44,744 bases of DNA from Propionibacteriaceae bacterium (lineage in GTDB: Bacteria > Actinomycetota > Actinomycetes > Propionibacteriales > Propionibacteriaceae): assembly GCA_025965155.1 (NCBI GenBank), contig JAOPXN010000007.1:1-44744 (forward strand). The letters run 5' to 3'. Position numbers and translations under genes: made by a program. The notes under the pieces are model-generated. The model was not told the DNA's origin. It worked only from the letters and a program-made list of their open reading frames with translations, and made no database searches. Positions 8,662 through 16,688 of the stretch are shown one piece after another (within the stretch, counting starts at the first letter, position 1; every line of letters starts with the position of its first letter).

Positions 8662-9648
8662 TCACTGGTTCCGGTGGCGGGCGAGGGCGCCCTGGATCAG
8701 TTCACCGAGCAGCGCTGCGTACGGGATGCCGGCGGCCTCGAACATCCTCGGCACCTGCGACAGCGCCGTCATGCCAGGTGTCGTGTTGACCTCGTTGAGT
8801 ACGGGGCCGACCGACGTCATGAAGAAGTCGAATCGTGCGACGCCGCGGCAGCCCAGCGCCTCGAACAGCACGAGGGCAGCGTCGGTGATCTCCTTGCGCT
8901 CGACATCGTCCAGCGCAGCCGGGAGACGGAAGTCGGCGGTGCCGTCGTACTTCGTGGTGGCGTCGAAGATCTCGTCGTCGGCTGTCACGATCTCGAGCGC
9001 AGGGCTGACCAGGCGGCTGCCGTCGGCGCGTTCGAGCACAGCGACATCGACTTCGCGCCCGATGACGAGATCTTCGATGAGAGCTCGGGAGTCCAGCGCC
9101 AGCGCCTTGGAGATGGCGGGCGCCAACGCCCTCGAGTTGCGTACGAGGGTGACTCCCGCACTCGATCCGACGGCGACCGGTTTCACGACCACGGGATGGT
9201 CGTAGCTGATCCGGTCGGCGTCGTGCCCGGTCACGAGCACGCCCGGCGCGGTGCGGATGTCCAGCTCGTCGGCGATCAGCTTCGTTACCCACTTGTCCAT
9301 CGCGAGGGCGCCGCCGCGGACGCCGGAGCCGACGTACGGCACGCCGGCAAGCTCGCACAGCGCCGCGAGCGTGCCGTCCTCCCCGGTGGGCCCGTGGACG
9401 ATCGGCAGCACGACATCGCACCGCGCCAGCACGGCGACGGCCCGGGCCAGGCTCAATGCCGTCGTCGCTCCGAGGGGTCGGCGTGCTCCGTCCTGCCAGG
9501 TGCCGTCCTCGGCGATCGTCAGGTTGACCACCTTGCGTACGTTCGGTTCGATCGCCGCCGCCACCGCCGCGGCGGAGGCAATCGACACTTCGTGCTCGCA
9601 GTTCTGGCCACCGCCGATCACCGCGACCCGCAAGGACGAGGAGTTCAT
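8662..9648 (-). CDS. ddl: D-alanine--D-alanine ligase
   Basis: ATP-grasp ligase that makes the D-Ala-D-Ala dipeptide for peptidoglycan. It has 328 residues. The N-terminal VAVIGGGQNCEHEVS, the HGPTGEDGTLAALCELAGV segment and the C-terminal FDFFMTSVGPVLNEVNTTPGMT (metal and nucleotide ligands E and N) are typical. The ATG at 9648 overlaps the TGA of alr, so alanine racemase and ligase are translationally coupled and make consecutive products of the same pathway. This start removes a long in-frame N-terminal extension that is only a shadow of alr. Confidence 0.92.
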   Translation of the reverse strand: MNSSSLRVAVIGGGQNCEHEVSIASAAAVAAAIEPNVRKVVNLTIAEDGTWQDGARRPLGATTALSLARAVAVLARCDVVLPIVHGPTGEDGTLAALCELAGVPYVGSGVRGGALAMDKWVTKLIADELDIRTAPGVLVTGHDADRISYDHPVVVKPVAVGSSAGVTLVRNSRALAPAISKALALDSRALIEDLVIGREVDVAVLERADGSRLVSPALEIVTADDEIFDATTKYDGTADFRLPAALDDVERKEITDAALVLFEALGCRGVARFDFFMTSVGPVLNEVNTTPGMTALSQVPRMFEAAGIPYAALLGELIQGALARHRNQ

Positions 9649-10832
9649 CGCAGGCTCCGCAGACGCGCCGGGGGTCGTCCCACCGCGGGCACCTGAGCCG
9701 CCGGGGCCGTCACGCGGGTGATGCGCTGGCCGAGACCGGTCACGATTTCGTGCGGTATGGATCCGGACCACTGCGCCCAGTCGCCGACGGTCGGCTCGCC
9801 ATGCTGTCCGGGGCCCATCACGATCGCGGTGTCTCCGGGCGTCACGTTGATCGAGCCGACGTCGACGACGAGCTGATCCATCGAGATGAGACCGGCGACG
9901 GGTCGCCGGGCGCCGGCGATCAGGACTTCGGCGAGCCCCGAGGCTGCTCGCGGCATCCCGTCGGCGTACCCGAGGGGTAGCAGTGCCAGGCGGGTCGCCC
10001 GATCGGTGACGAAGGTATGTCCGTAGCCCACGCTGGTGCCGGCCGGCACATCGCGGACGCTGATGACCGGGGCCGAGAGGGTCATCGCACCTCGAAGGGC
10101 TGTCGTTCCCGACGGGTCGATGCCGACGAGTCCGGCGCCGACGCGGCACAGGTCGTGGTGTGCGAGTGGGTCGGTGAGGGTTGCCGACGTGGCGGCCAGG
10201 TGCAGCATGGACGGCCGCAGCCCGGCGCGTCGCGCAGTCCTGACGAATTCCGCAAACGCGCTCCGGGCTCGGGCGTTGGCGTTGTCGTCCGGGGTGTCTG
10301 CACATCCGAGATGCCCCATCAGGCCGACGACTCGTACGAGACCTTGCGCCTCTTCGGCGACCGCTCGGCGGCACAGCGCATCCCATTCGGCCGCAGGCGC
10401 ACCATCGCGTGCCATTCCGGTGTCGGCGTGCAGGTGGATCTGGGCAACCCGGCCGAGTGTCGTTGCGGCAGTCGCCACGGCGGCCAGGTGCTCCACCGAC
10501 GGCACGGCAAGATCAATGCGTTGGCGTATGGCGCCCTCGAAGTCGGCGTCGAGTCCGTTGAGCCAGCTCAGGGTAGGGGCGACGATGCCGGCCCTACGAA
10601 GGGTCAGCGCCTCGTCGATCGAGGTGACTCCCAACCACCTCGCACCGTGGGCGAGTGCCGTGCAGGCAACGGCAACTGCGCCGTGTCCGAATCCGTCGGC
10701 CTTCACCACGGCCATCAGGTCGCCGGTGGCACGTGCGGCAAACAGGCGGGAGTTCGCCGCGACGGCTTCGAGGTCGATCTCCAGGCGGGGGACCGTGAGG
10801 CGTCTTTCGGCGGTTGCGAGCTGCATCGTCAT
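9645..10832 (-). CDS. alr: Alanine racemase
   Basis: PLP-dependent racemase supplying D-alanine to the following ddl. The 395 residues contain the PLP lysine motif as VVKADGFGHG (K44; the usual form is VKADAYGHG). They also contain HLHADTGMARDG and VGYGHTF with the second catalytic base Tyr. The ATG at 10832 is favoured because TAGCGT at 10845-10840 lies seven bases upstream, fitting a leaderless transcript; ATG 10826 is an alternative. It diverges from ppk2 across a 126-base intergenic region that carries a direct repeat. Confidence 0.92.
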   Translation of the reverse strand: MTMQLATAERRLTVPRLEIDLEAVAANSRLFAARATGDLMAVVKADGFGHGAVAVACTALAHGARWLGVTSIDEALTLRRAGIVAPTLSWLNGLDADFEGAIRQRIDLAVPSVEHLAAVATAATTLGRVAQIHLHADTGMARDGAPAAEWDALCRRAVAEEAQGLVRVVGLMGHLGCADTPDDNANARARSAFAEFVRTARRAGLRPSMLHLAATSATLTDPLAHHDLCRVGAGLVGIDPSGTTALRGAMTLSAPVISVRDVPAGTSVGYGHTFVTDRATRLALLPLGYADGMPRAASGLAEVLIAGARRPVAGLISMDQLVVDVGSINVTPGDTAIVMGPGQHGEPTVGDWAQWSGSIPHEIVTGLGQRITRVTAPAAQVPAVGRPPARLRSLR

Positions 10833-10871
10833 GACATCGACGCTAGATTTCGCCAACCTCGGGGTCGTCGG

Positions 10872-10909
10872 CCTCAGGTACCGATCGTTGGTCCTCAGGT
10901 GCCGAATCG
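10872..10909. repeat. Direct repeat CCTCAGGTRCCGA in the alr/ppk2 intergenic region
   Basis: Two copies start at 10872 and 10893, exactly 21 bases (two helical turns) apart, between the divergent alr and ppk2 promoters. The spacing would suit a regulator binding one face of the helix. A shorter match, CCTCAGGTACG, occurs at 12940-12950 upstream of ribH. The binding protein is unknown. Confidence 0.4.
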
Positions 10910-10946
10910 GTGGCCCGTGAGGACGAGCCTCTTGCGGGGGCACAGG

Positions 10947-10958
10947 CATACTTTCGGC
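10947..10958 (+). promoter_or_regulatory. Probable leaderless promoter of ppk2
   Basis: CATACT at 10947-10952 stands six bases before the ATG at 10959, matching the pattern seen at other genes of the window. There is no convincing -35 element and no Shine-Dalgarno sequence. Confidence 0.45.
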
Positions 10959-11798
10959 ATGGCCACATCGCTGGATTCCTCGCTGACCGTCTCCGGGCCG
11001 ATCGACCTCGCCGACTACGACTCGCGTGCCACGACCGGCTTCGACGGTGACAAGGACGACTCGGCCAAGGGGCTCACGGTCTTGGCCGAACAGCTCAGCG
11101 ACCTGCAGGAGCGACTCTTCGCTGGGGGACGTACTGAAAGCACCCAGGCCAAGGTATTGCTGGTGCTGCAGGGCATGGACACATCGGGCAAGGGCGGGAT
11201 CGTTCGCCACGTCGCCGGGCTGGTCGACCCGCAAGGCCTGGCCATCACGTCGTTCAAGAAGCCGACTCCGGCCGAGCTCAAGCACGACTTCCTGTGGCGG
11301 ATCGAGAAGGCTCTTCCAGAGCCCGGCATGATCGGGGTGTTCGACCGCTCGCACTACGAAGACGTACTGATCGGACGGGTACGCCAGCTGGCCGAGCCCG
11401 CCGAGATCGAACGTCGTTACGACGCGATCAACGCGTTCGAGAAGGCCTTCACCGGCGGCGGCGGTGTGCTGATCAAGTGCTTCCTGCACATCAGCGCTGA
11501 CGACCAGAAGGCTCGCCTCGAGGCTCGCCTCGACGACCCCACAAAGCTGTGGAAGTACAACCCCGGCGACCTCGACGAGCGGATGCTCTGGGACGACTAC
11601 CAGCGGGCCTACGCCATCGCGCTCGAACGGTGCTCAACGGAGACGGCGCCGTGGCACATCGTGCCGAGCGGTCGCAAGTGGTACCGCAACTGGGCTGTCG
11701 CGTCGTTGCTGACCGAGCAGCTTCGCGCCCTCGGCCTCGACTGGCCTGCCGCCGACTTCGATGTCGCTGCCGAGAAAGCCCGCCTCGCCAGTCTGTAG
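10959..11798 (+). CDS. Polyphosphate kinase 2 family protein
   Basis: A 279-residue PPK2-family polyphosphate:nucleotide phosphotransferase. It has a P-loop-like Walker A in LQGMDTSGKGGIVRH and a Walker B-like GVFDRSHYEDVLIGRV. The lid region reads DDPTKLWKYNPGDLDERMLWDDY, followed by WHIVPSGRKWYRNW. The single-domain form and the length match the PPK2-related group that uses polyphosphate to phosphorylate nucleotides; whether it prefers AMP, ADP or GDP cannot be told. The start ATG at 10959 is supported by the -10 box described above. It stands alone, divergent from alr. Confidence 0.92.
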   Translation: MATSLDSSLTVSGPIDLADYDSRATTGFDGDKDDSAKGLTVLAEQLSDLQERLFAGGRTESTQAKVLLVLQGMDTSGKGGIVRHVAGLVDPQGLAITSFKKPTPAELKHDFLWRIEKALPEPGMIGVFDRSHYEDVLIGRVRQLAEPAEIERRYDAINAFEKAFTGGGGVLIKCFLHISADDQKARLEARLDDPTKLWKYNPGDLDERMLWDDYQRAYAIALERCSTETAPWHIVPSGRKWYRNWAVASLLTEQLRALGLDWPAADFDVAAEKARLASL

Positions 11799-11816
11799 AG
11801 GGCACAGCGTGACGGT

Positions 11817-12878
11817 CTAGACGAACGCGCGCCGGCGCGGACGAAATGGCTCGAACAACCGGCCGAGACCGCAGCGCATCAGCAGGCGATGCAGGATCAG
11901 GCAGGCCGTGATCACCAGCACCGTGAGGAGTGCCGGCTCGACCGCTGCGAGGACCGCGGCGTGCGGTTCGAGCACGGTCAATGGTCCGCGCAACAGCCCA
12001 TCGATCACCGCCAGCAGCGGCAGGTGGATGACATAGATCGGCAGGGTACGTACTCCGAGTCCGCTCAACATCCGGGTGACCGGCGCCGGGTTGCGACCGA
12101 GCAGCACCGCCGCGGTCACCCCGAACCACGTGGCGAGGATCGAGACCGTCGGCCACACACCGAACCAGCGCTGTGCGTCCAGCAATGCCATCACGGCGAG
12201 CGCTGTCACGTACGTGATGGCGGCCGCCAACAGGCGGCGCCGATTCGCGCTCGCCGCGTACGCCTCGATCGTCGGCCGGAGCCGCAGGCCGGCCAGGAAG
12301 AAGAACAGATTCTGATAGACCTGCCCGCGGTTGCCGGGCTCGGGCAACAGGTGGGCCGCCGCGACCGCCGACAACAGGAATGCCGCCGAGAGGAGCCATC
12401 CGGTCGGAACCCGTGATGCCAGTCGGGCGATGAGGAAGTAGACGGCGAGTGCGTACAGGTACCACAGGTTGGTTGGCGTGATCGTGAGCTCTTCGATCAG
12501 CTGGACCGGCCCGCGCGCGTGAGCGGTGTTGACGTGGGGAGTGAACCACATGACGGCGGTATGGATCAGGACCCACACGGCATACAGACACGCGAACTTG
12601 CCGATCCGTGTGCGAACCAGCGTCGACCAGGGTCGGCCGATCGCGCTGACCGCGAACAGACCCGAGATCGTGAAGAACAGCGGCATGCGCAGCGGCAGCA
12701 GTTGCTCATCCACAGCACCCCAGCCTGCCGAGAACGGGAGTGAGGTGTCCCAGTCCACCCGCTGGTAGTGCTTCGTGATGACGTGCCACAGGACGACCAG
12801 GATGATGCACACGCCCTTGGCGACGTCGGGCCAGATCTCGCGAGGTCGTACTGCCGTGAGGGCGCGGTTGTCCTGCAT
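11817..12878 (-). CDS. Acyltransferase 3 family membrane protein
   Basis: An integral membrane protein of 353 residues with about ten hydrophobic segments. The opening REIWPDVAKGVCIILVVLWHV contains the D-x3-KG...H arrangement typical of acyltransferase family 3, enzymes that acylate sugars or cell-wall polymers. RMPLFFTISGLF and the C-terminal YVIHLPLL also fit. The substrate is unknown. The ATG at 12878 follows TACGTT at 12891-12886 by seven bases, again suggesting a leaderless message. It converges on ppk2 with only 18 bases between stops. Confidence 0.85.
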   Translation of the reverse strand: MQDNRALTAVRPREIWPDVAKGVCIILVVLWHVITKHYQRVDWDTSLPFSAGWGAVDEQLLPLRMPLFFTISGLFAVSAIGRPWSTLVRTRIGKFACLYAVWVLIHTAVMWFTPHVNTAHARGPVQLIEELTITPTNLWYLYALAVYFLIARLASRVPTGWLLSAAFLLSAVAAAHLLPEPGNRGQVYQNLFFFLAGLRLRPTIEAYAASANRRRLLAAAITYVTALAVMALLDAQRWFGVWPTVSILATWFGVTAAVLLGRNPAPVTRMLSGLGVRTLPIYVIHLPLLAVIDGLLRGPLTVLEPHAAVLAAVEPALLTVLVITACLILHRLLMRCGLGRLFEPFRPRRRAFV

Positions 12879-13000
12879 GTCGTCGAACGTAGGTGTCGAC
12901 CGCCGGCGGGGGATCAGCCTGAGGGACAGATCGTCTCCGCCTCAGGTACGACCTTTCGACAAGCGCAGGGGTCGGTGGCTGCTAGCGTTGGAACGTACGT

Positions 13001-13147
13001 TCTCAGGGCGGGGTGAAACTCCCCACCGGCGGTGATGGTTGCTCCACGACGGAGCGGCATGAGCCCGCGAGCGCCTCCTTCACTGGAGGGTCAGCAGATT
13101 CGGTGTGACTCCGGAGCCGACGGTCATAGTCCGGATGAGAGAGAACG
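13001..13147 (+). ncRNA. FMN (RFN element) riboswitch
   Basis: The conserved RFN blocks are present in order: AGGGCGGGGTGAAACTCCCC, ACCGGCGGTGATGG, a variable stem, GAGCCCGCGAGCG, GCAGATTCGGTGTGA, and GCCGACGGTCATAGTCCGGATGAGAGAGA (split here only for naming). It lies 75 bases before ribH. CCTCC at 13175-13179 could pair with the ribH Shine-Dalgarno GGAGG at 13214-13218, so FMN probably controls translation initiation. A TAGCGT hexamer at 12983-12988 is a plausible -10. Confidence 0.95.
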
Positions 13148-13222
13148 CGACGGTCAGTTGTCGGCCCCCGCCGCCCTCCGATGCGTCGTCGCCCTGGGTG
13201 ACCACGCAACCAAGGAGGAAAT

Positions 13223-13669
13223 ATGACCCAGTCACCCATCATCGCCGTCGTCGCCGCGCGCTGGCACGCGGACATCGTCGATCAGGCCGTCGAAGGCTTC
13301 CGCCAAGGTCTCGTCGACCGCGGCTCGTACGAGCTCGAGGTCCACGAGGTGCCCGGCGCCTTCGAGATACCGCTGCTCGCGAAACGGCTGGCGATGTCAG
13401 GCCGCTATGCCGCAGTCGCCGCCTGCGCATTGGTCGTCGACGGCGGGATCTATCGTCACGATTTCGTCGCCGGCTCGGTGGTTGATGCCCTGATGCGCGT
13501 GCAGCTGGAGACCGACGTCCCGGTCTTCTCCGCCGTGCTGACGCCGCACCAGTTCCACGAGCATGCCGAGCATCGCGATTACTTCACCCGCCACTTCGCG
13601 GTGAAGGGCCAGGAGCTCGCAAACGCCGTGGCCTCAACCCTCGAGGGCCTCGACCACATTCTGGTCTGA
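13223..13669 (+). CDS. ribH: 6,7-dimethyl-8-ribityllumazine synthase, RibH2-like
   Basis: Condenses the pyrimidine amine with dihydroxybutanone phosphate in riboflavin synthesis. The 148-residue protein resembles the type-2 (Brucella/Mesorhizobium RibH2) branch: CALVVDGGIYRHDFVAGSV and VPVFSAVLTPHQFHEH stand where icosahedral RibH enzymes have GAVIRGxTxHFDYV. The start ATG has a strong AAGGAGGAA five bases upstream. It is a single gene under an FMN riboswitch, with no ribA, ribD or ribE beside it. A 15-bp hairpin terminates it. Confidence 0.9.
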   Translation: MTQSPIIAVVAARWHADIVDQAVEGFRQGLVDRGSYELEVHEVPGAFEIPLLAKRLAMSGRYAAVAACALVVDGGIYRHDFVAGSVVDALMRVQLETDVPVFSAVLTPHQFHEHAEHRDYFTRHFAVKGQELANAVASTLEGLDHILV

Positions 13670-13691
13670 ACAAGCCCGGCCTGGATGAGCT

Positions 13692-13725
13692 CTGCCTGAG
13701 CACAGCGCGGGCTGTGCTCAGGCAG
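13692..13725. terminator. Bidirectional terminator between ribH and the chelatase gene
   Basis: A perfect 15-bp stem (CTGCCTGAGCACAGC pairing with GCTGTGCTCAGGCAG) closes a four-base loop GCGG. It sits in the 64-base gap between two convergent genes. No U-run follows on either strand, as is common in high-GC actinobacteria. Confidence 0.75.
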
Positions 13726-13733
13726 GGACTCAC

Positions 13734-14492
13734 TCAGGCGAAGAGCTGCTCGAGCGGTACGAGGTCGACGGCACCGACGGCGTAGCGAGCCAGGATGACC
13801 CGGGCCACCTCGACATCGACACCCAACGGCTCAGCCACGGCAACGGCACCGGCTTCGAGCGCCAGCTCGGCGACCCGGTCCGGGAGCACGCCCGGCGCGA
13901 GGAACAGCATGCCGACCGCGATGTGACGGCGGCCGTCCGCACGATGCGAGCGCACCGCTTCACCGGCCGCCGGTGGAACGCTCGACGCGAACGCGGCGAT
14001 CGTCGGCAGCTTGTGGCGTGCACCCCAGGCGCGGGCAGCCCGCGAGATCGCCGCGTTGGCGATCGGGTCGGACGAGCCGGCACCCGCGAGCACGAGGGCA
14101 TCGAGCTCACGTACGCGGTTCTTCGACAACGCCTCGCGGAGCCGCTTGTCGAGCACGTGGAAGAACGCGCCCTCGACACCCAGCACCTTGGTCGCGTGGA
14201 TCTTGATGCCGTCGTGACGCTTCAGTGCCGCGTCGATGACCGCCGGCACGTCGACCATCGCGTGATAGGCCTCGGTGAGCAGCAGCGGCACCACGACGAT
14301 TTCCTGGTGCCCCTCGGCGACGAGGCGGTCGACGACCTCGTCGAAGCCAGGCTCCGACAGATCGAGGAATGCGGTCTCCACCCGGAGGTCGGGACGCATG
14401 CACGTGACCAACTCCGTGAGGGCGTTGACGGTTTCGGCAGAGCGTGGGTCGCGGCTGCCATGCGCAAGAGCAATGAGTGCTGGTGCGGTCAT
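13734..14492 (-). CDS. Sirohydrochlorin chelatase (CbiX/SirB family)
   Basis: Inserts iron into sirohydrochlorin to make siroheme, or cobalt in related enzymes. The 252 residues hold two chelatase-like repeats: the first opens LIALAHGSRDPRS with the metal-binding His, followed by VVVPLLLTEAYHAMVDVP with a second His. The second half opens LVLAGAGSSDPIANAAI. Iron is the likely metal because it is the last gene of an operon with a siroheme-dependent reductase. Its ATG overlaps the TGA of the zinc-ribbon gene. Confidence 0.9.
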   Translation of the reverse strand: MTAPALIALAHGSRDPRSAETVNALTELVTCMRPDLRVETAFLDLSEPGFDEVVDRLVAEGHQEIVVVPLLLTEAYHAMVDVPAVIDAALKRHDGIKIHATKVLGVEGAFFHVLDKRLREALSKNRVRELDALVLAGAGSSDPIANAAISRAARAWGARHKLPTIAAFASSVPPAAGEAVRSHRADGRRHIAVGMLFLAPGVLPDRVAELALEAGAVAVAEPLGVDVEVARVILARYAVGAVDLVPLEQLFA

Positions 14493-14704
14493 GATGCGTG
14501 CCTCCTTTCAGGTAGTGCGTTGGTGGTGATGGTTGGGCTGGTGGCCGACTGTTTGAGAGCCGGGGGTGCGAGCTGGCCGATGAAGCCGAGGCGGAATGCC
14601 CTCAAACAGGAGCGACATTCCCACTCGCCGTGCTTCTCGCCGTGGGGACGCAGGTCCTCGTCGGCGCAGTACGGGCAGTGGAATGGCACGGCGTGACCAC
14701 TCAT
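14489..14704 (-). CDS. Small zinc-ribbon protein of the sulfite reductase operon
   Basis: A 71-residue protein with two CxxC knuckles, FHCPYCADEDL and WECRSCLRAF, predicted to bind one zinc. Similar small proteins sit beside sir/nirA in sulfate-assimilation clusters of many actinobacteria; a specific role has not been shown as far as I know. It could be a redox partner or an assembly factor for the reductase. The start at ATG 14704 overlaps the stop of the 30-codon ORF upstream, and its stop overlaps the chelatase start, both as ATGA. Confidence 0.85.
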   Translation of the reverse strand: MSGHAVPFHCPYCADEDLRPHGEKHGEWECRSCLRAFRLGFIGQLAPPALKQSATSPTITTNALPERRHAS

Positions 14705-14793
14705 GACGTCACGCTCCCTCGTCCTGACCGGGGCGAAAGCGCCGAATGGTTGAGCGCGCCAGCGAGACGAGCCTTGGACTGTGGGTCCTTCAT
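14701..14793 (-). CDS. Small ORF (30 codons) coupled between sir and the zinc-ribbon gene
   Basis: An ATG at 14793-14791 overlaps the TGA of sir, and the ORF's own TGA overlaps the ATG of the zinc-ribbon gene. Four-base ATGA overlaps at both ends would let ribosomes pass through it. The product begins MKDPQSKARLAGALNHSAF and ends with SGRGSVTS; it is basic, with no membrane segment or cysteine. It is too short to identify. It may be a real microprotein, a coupling device, or the remnant of a lost gene: cysH often lies near here in relatives. Confidence 0.5.
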   Translation of the reverse strand: MKDPQSKARLAGALNHSALSPRSGRGSVTS

Positions 14794-16472
14794 CGGAGCA
14801 CCTCCTCATCGACGCGGGCGACCCAGCGGGCGAAGGACTCCGTGTCCTCGCGCTGCTCGAGATAGGTGCGCGAAAGCTTCTCGACGTAGTCGGGGAGGTG
14901 GTCGGCGGTGACCTTGTGGGCGCGGAGCTTGCGACCGAATCCGGCCTCGAGTCCCAGTGCGCCACCGAGATGCACCTGGAAGCCTTCGACCTGGTCACCG
15001 TTCTCGTCGAGGACGAGCATCCCCTTGAGGCCGATGTCGGCGGTCTGGATGCGGGCGCAGGAGTTGGGGCAGCCGTTGACGTTCACGGTGATGGGTGTGT
15101 CGAGCTCCGGCACACGCTTCTCCATCTCGTCGATGAGATCGGCCGCACGCACCTTCGTCTCGACGATTGCGAGCTTGCAGAACTCGATGCCGGTGCAGGC
15201 CATCGTGTGCTGGCGCCAGGCCGAGGGCCGCGCCTCGAGGCCGATTGCCGCCAGGTCGGCGACCGCGGCCTCGACATCAGCCTCGGCGATGTCGAGCAGG
15301 ACCAGCTTCTGGTGCGCTGTCGTACGGATGCGGTCCGTGCCGAAGCGCTCGGCGACATCCGCGAGCTGTGACAGCAAGGTGCCGGAGACACGCCCCACGA
15401 CCGGAGCGACACCGATGTAGAACTTGCCGTCCTTCTGCTCGTGCACGCCGACGTGATCGCCCGGGGTTTCTGGCAGCTCGGGTGAGGGGCCGTCGATCAG
15501 CGGACGCTTGAGGTACTCGGTCTCCATGACCTCGCGGAATTTCTCGACACCCCAGTCGGCGATCAGGAACTTGATGCGGGCGCGGGCGCGCAGTCGGCGA
15601 TAGCCGTAGTCACGGAACGTGCTGGCGACGGCACCCCACACCTCGGGCACTTCTGCGTCAGGGATCCAGGCCCCCACCCGCTGGGCCAGCATCGGGTTGG
15701 TGGACAGACCTCCGCCGACCCAGAGGTCCCAACCGGGACCGTGCTCGGGATGGACGACGCCGACGAAGGCGATGTCGTTGATCTGCGGCACGGTGTCGTG
15801 GCTGGGATGGCCGGTGATGGAGGTCTTGAACTTGCGCGGCAGGTTGGAGTACGCCGGGTCGCCGATGTATTCGCGCTCGATCCGCTCGATCGCACTCGTG
15901 CCGTCGATGATCTCGTCAACCGCGATGCCGGCGACGGGGGAGCCGAGGATGACCCGAGGGCAGTCGCCACAGGCCTCCTGGGTGTGCAGGCCGACGGCCT
16001 CGAGGCGCTCCCAGATCGCGGGCATGTCCTCGACCCGAATCCAGTGATACTGCACGTTCTGCCGGTCGGTCATGTCCGCGGTGTCGCGGGCGTACGTCGT
16101 GGAGAGCTCACCGATTGCGCGCAGCTGCTCGACGGTGAGCTGGCCACCGTCAATGCGTACGCGCAGCATGAAGTACGAATCCTCGAGGTCTTCGGGCTCC
16201 AGGGTTGCGGTCTTGCCGCCGTCGATGCCCGGCTTGCGCTGGGTGTAGAGGCCCCACCAGCGGAATCGTCCGCGCAGGTCGCTCTTGTCGATCGAGTCGA
16301 AGCCGCGGTGCGCGTAGACGTTCTCGATGCGCGCGCGAACGTTCAGCGGATTGTCGTCCTTCTTGGACTGCTCATTGGCGTTCAGTGGCTCGCGGTAGCC
16401 CAACGCCCACTGACCCTCGCCGCGCTTGGGGCGCGGTCGACGGGCGGTGTCGTTGCCTGCTGCTGGTGCCAT
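14790..16472 (-). CDS. sir: Ferredoxin-dependent sulfite/nitrite reductase (siroheme, [4Fe-4S])
   Basis: Reduces sulfite to sulfide by six electrons, or nitrite to ammonia in close relatives. The 560 residues carry the double reductase repeat and the cluster/siroheme cysteines C426-x5-C432 (ACTGIEFCKLA) and C468-x3-C472 (NGCPNSCAR). The Tyr in GLYTQRKPG and the ACGDCPR cysteines resemble those cross-linked in mycobacterial NirA. The start at ATG 16472 has AAGGAAG just upstream; the frame extends eight codons further. Company with a siroheme chelatase and an HVDL leader peptide favours sulfite. No cysH or cysDN is in the window. Confidence 0.92.
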   Translation of the reverse strand: MAPAAGNDTARRPRPKRGEGQWALGYREPLNANEQSKKDDNPLNVRARIENVYAHRGFDSIDKSDLRGRFRWWGLYTQRKPGIDGGKTATLEPEDLEDSYFMLRVRIDGGQLTVEQLRAIGELSTTYARDTADMTDRQNVQYHWIRVEDMPAIWERLEAVGLHTQEACGDCPRVILGSPVAGIAVDEIIDGTSAIERIEREYIGDPAYSNLPRKFKTSITGHPSHDTVPQINDIAFVGVVHPEHGPGWDLWVGGGLSTNPMLAQRVGAWIPDAEVPEVWGAVASTFRDYGYRRLRARARIKFLIADWGVEKFREVMETEYLKRPLIDGPSPELPETPGDHVGVHEQKDGKFYIGVAPVVGRVSGTLLSQLADVAERFGTDRIRTTAHQKLVLLDIAEADVEAAVADLAAIGLEARPSAWRQHTMACTGIEFCKLAIVETKVRAADLIDEMEKRVPELDTPITVNVNGCPNSCARIQTADIGLKGMLVLDENGDQVEGFQVHLGGALGLEAGFGRKLRAHKVTADHLPDYVEKLSRTYLEQREDTESFARWVARVDEEVLR

Positions 16473-16566
16473 GAACTTCCTTTGGAGGAGGGGCACACGG
16501 CGATCCGGGACGCTGGTCTCAGGTGAGTCGCCGCGCGCCGTCAGAGATGCAAGAGGGTGCGCTTGG

Positions 16567-16647
16567 TCAGCGACACATCATGTTGCGGGCACGACCGAGG
16601 TCTACGTGGAGTCGTCCCACGAGCCAGAGGGTCTGTGCAGAAAGCAT
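16567..16647 (-). CDS. HVDL-type leader peptide upstream of sir
   Basis: A 26-codon ORF ending LVGRLHVDLGRARNMMCR. The core R-x-HVDLxR followed by a Cys near the C-terminus is the hallmark of the short 'putative leader peptides' found before sulfur-assimilation genes in actinobacteria. The Cys penultimate to the end would let translation report on charged tRNA-Cys. It lies 94 bases before sir. A possible promoter is TTGTCG at 16684-16679, a 17-base spacer, and CACACT, which would place transcription within a few bases of the ATG. An upstream in-frame Met would lengthen the peptide. Confidence 0.7.
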   Translation of the reverse strand: MLSAQTLWLVGRLHVDLGRARNMMCR

Positions 16648-16688
16648 GCGTTCAGTGTGCTGATCGCGGTCCCGTACGACAACTGTGC

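Noticed and set aside
12991-13002. SOS (LexA) box GAAC-N4-GTTC before ribH
   Set aside because: The core matches but the flanks (TG...TC) do not fit the usual TCGAAC-N4-GTTCGA, and no repair gene follows. It is mentioned only as a palindrome.
14705-14998. Upstream extension of the zinc-ribbon frame (169 codons)
   Set aside because: It overlaps sir in another frame; the 71-codon form fits known small proteins and the ATGA overlap.
14793-14998. cysH remnant
   Set aside because: No frame in the interval resembles PAPS reductase; only the 30-codon ORF remains.
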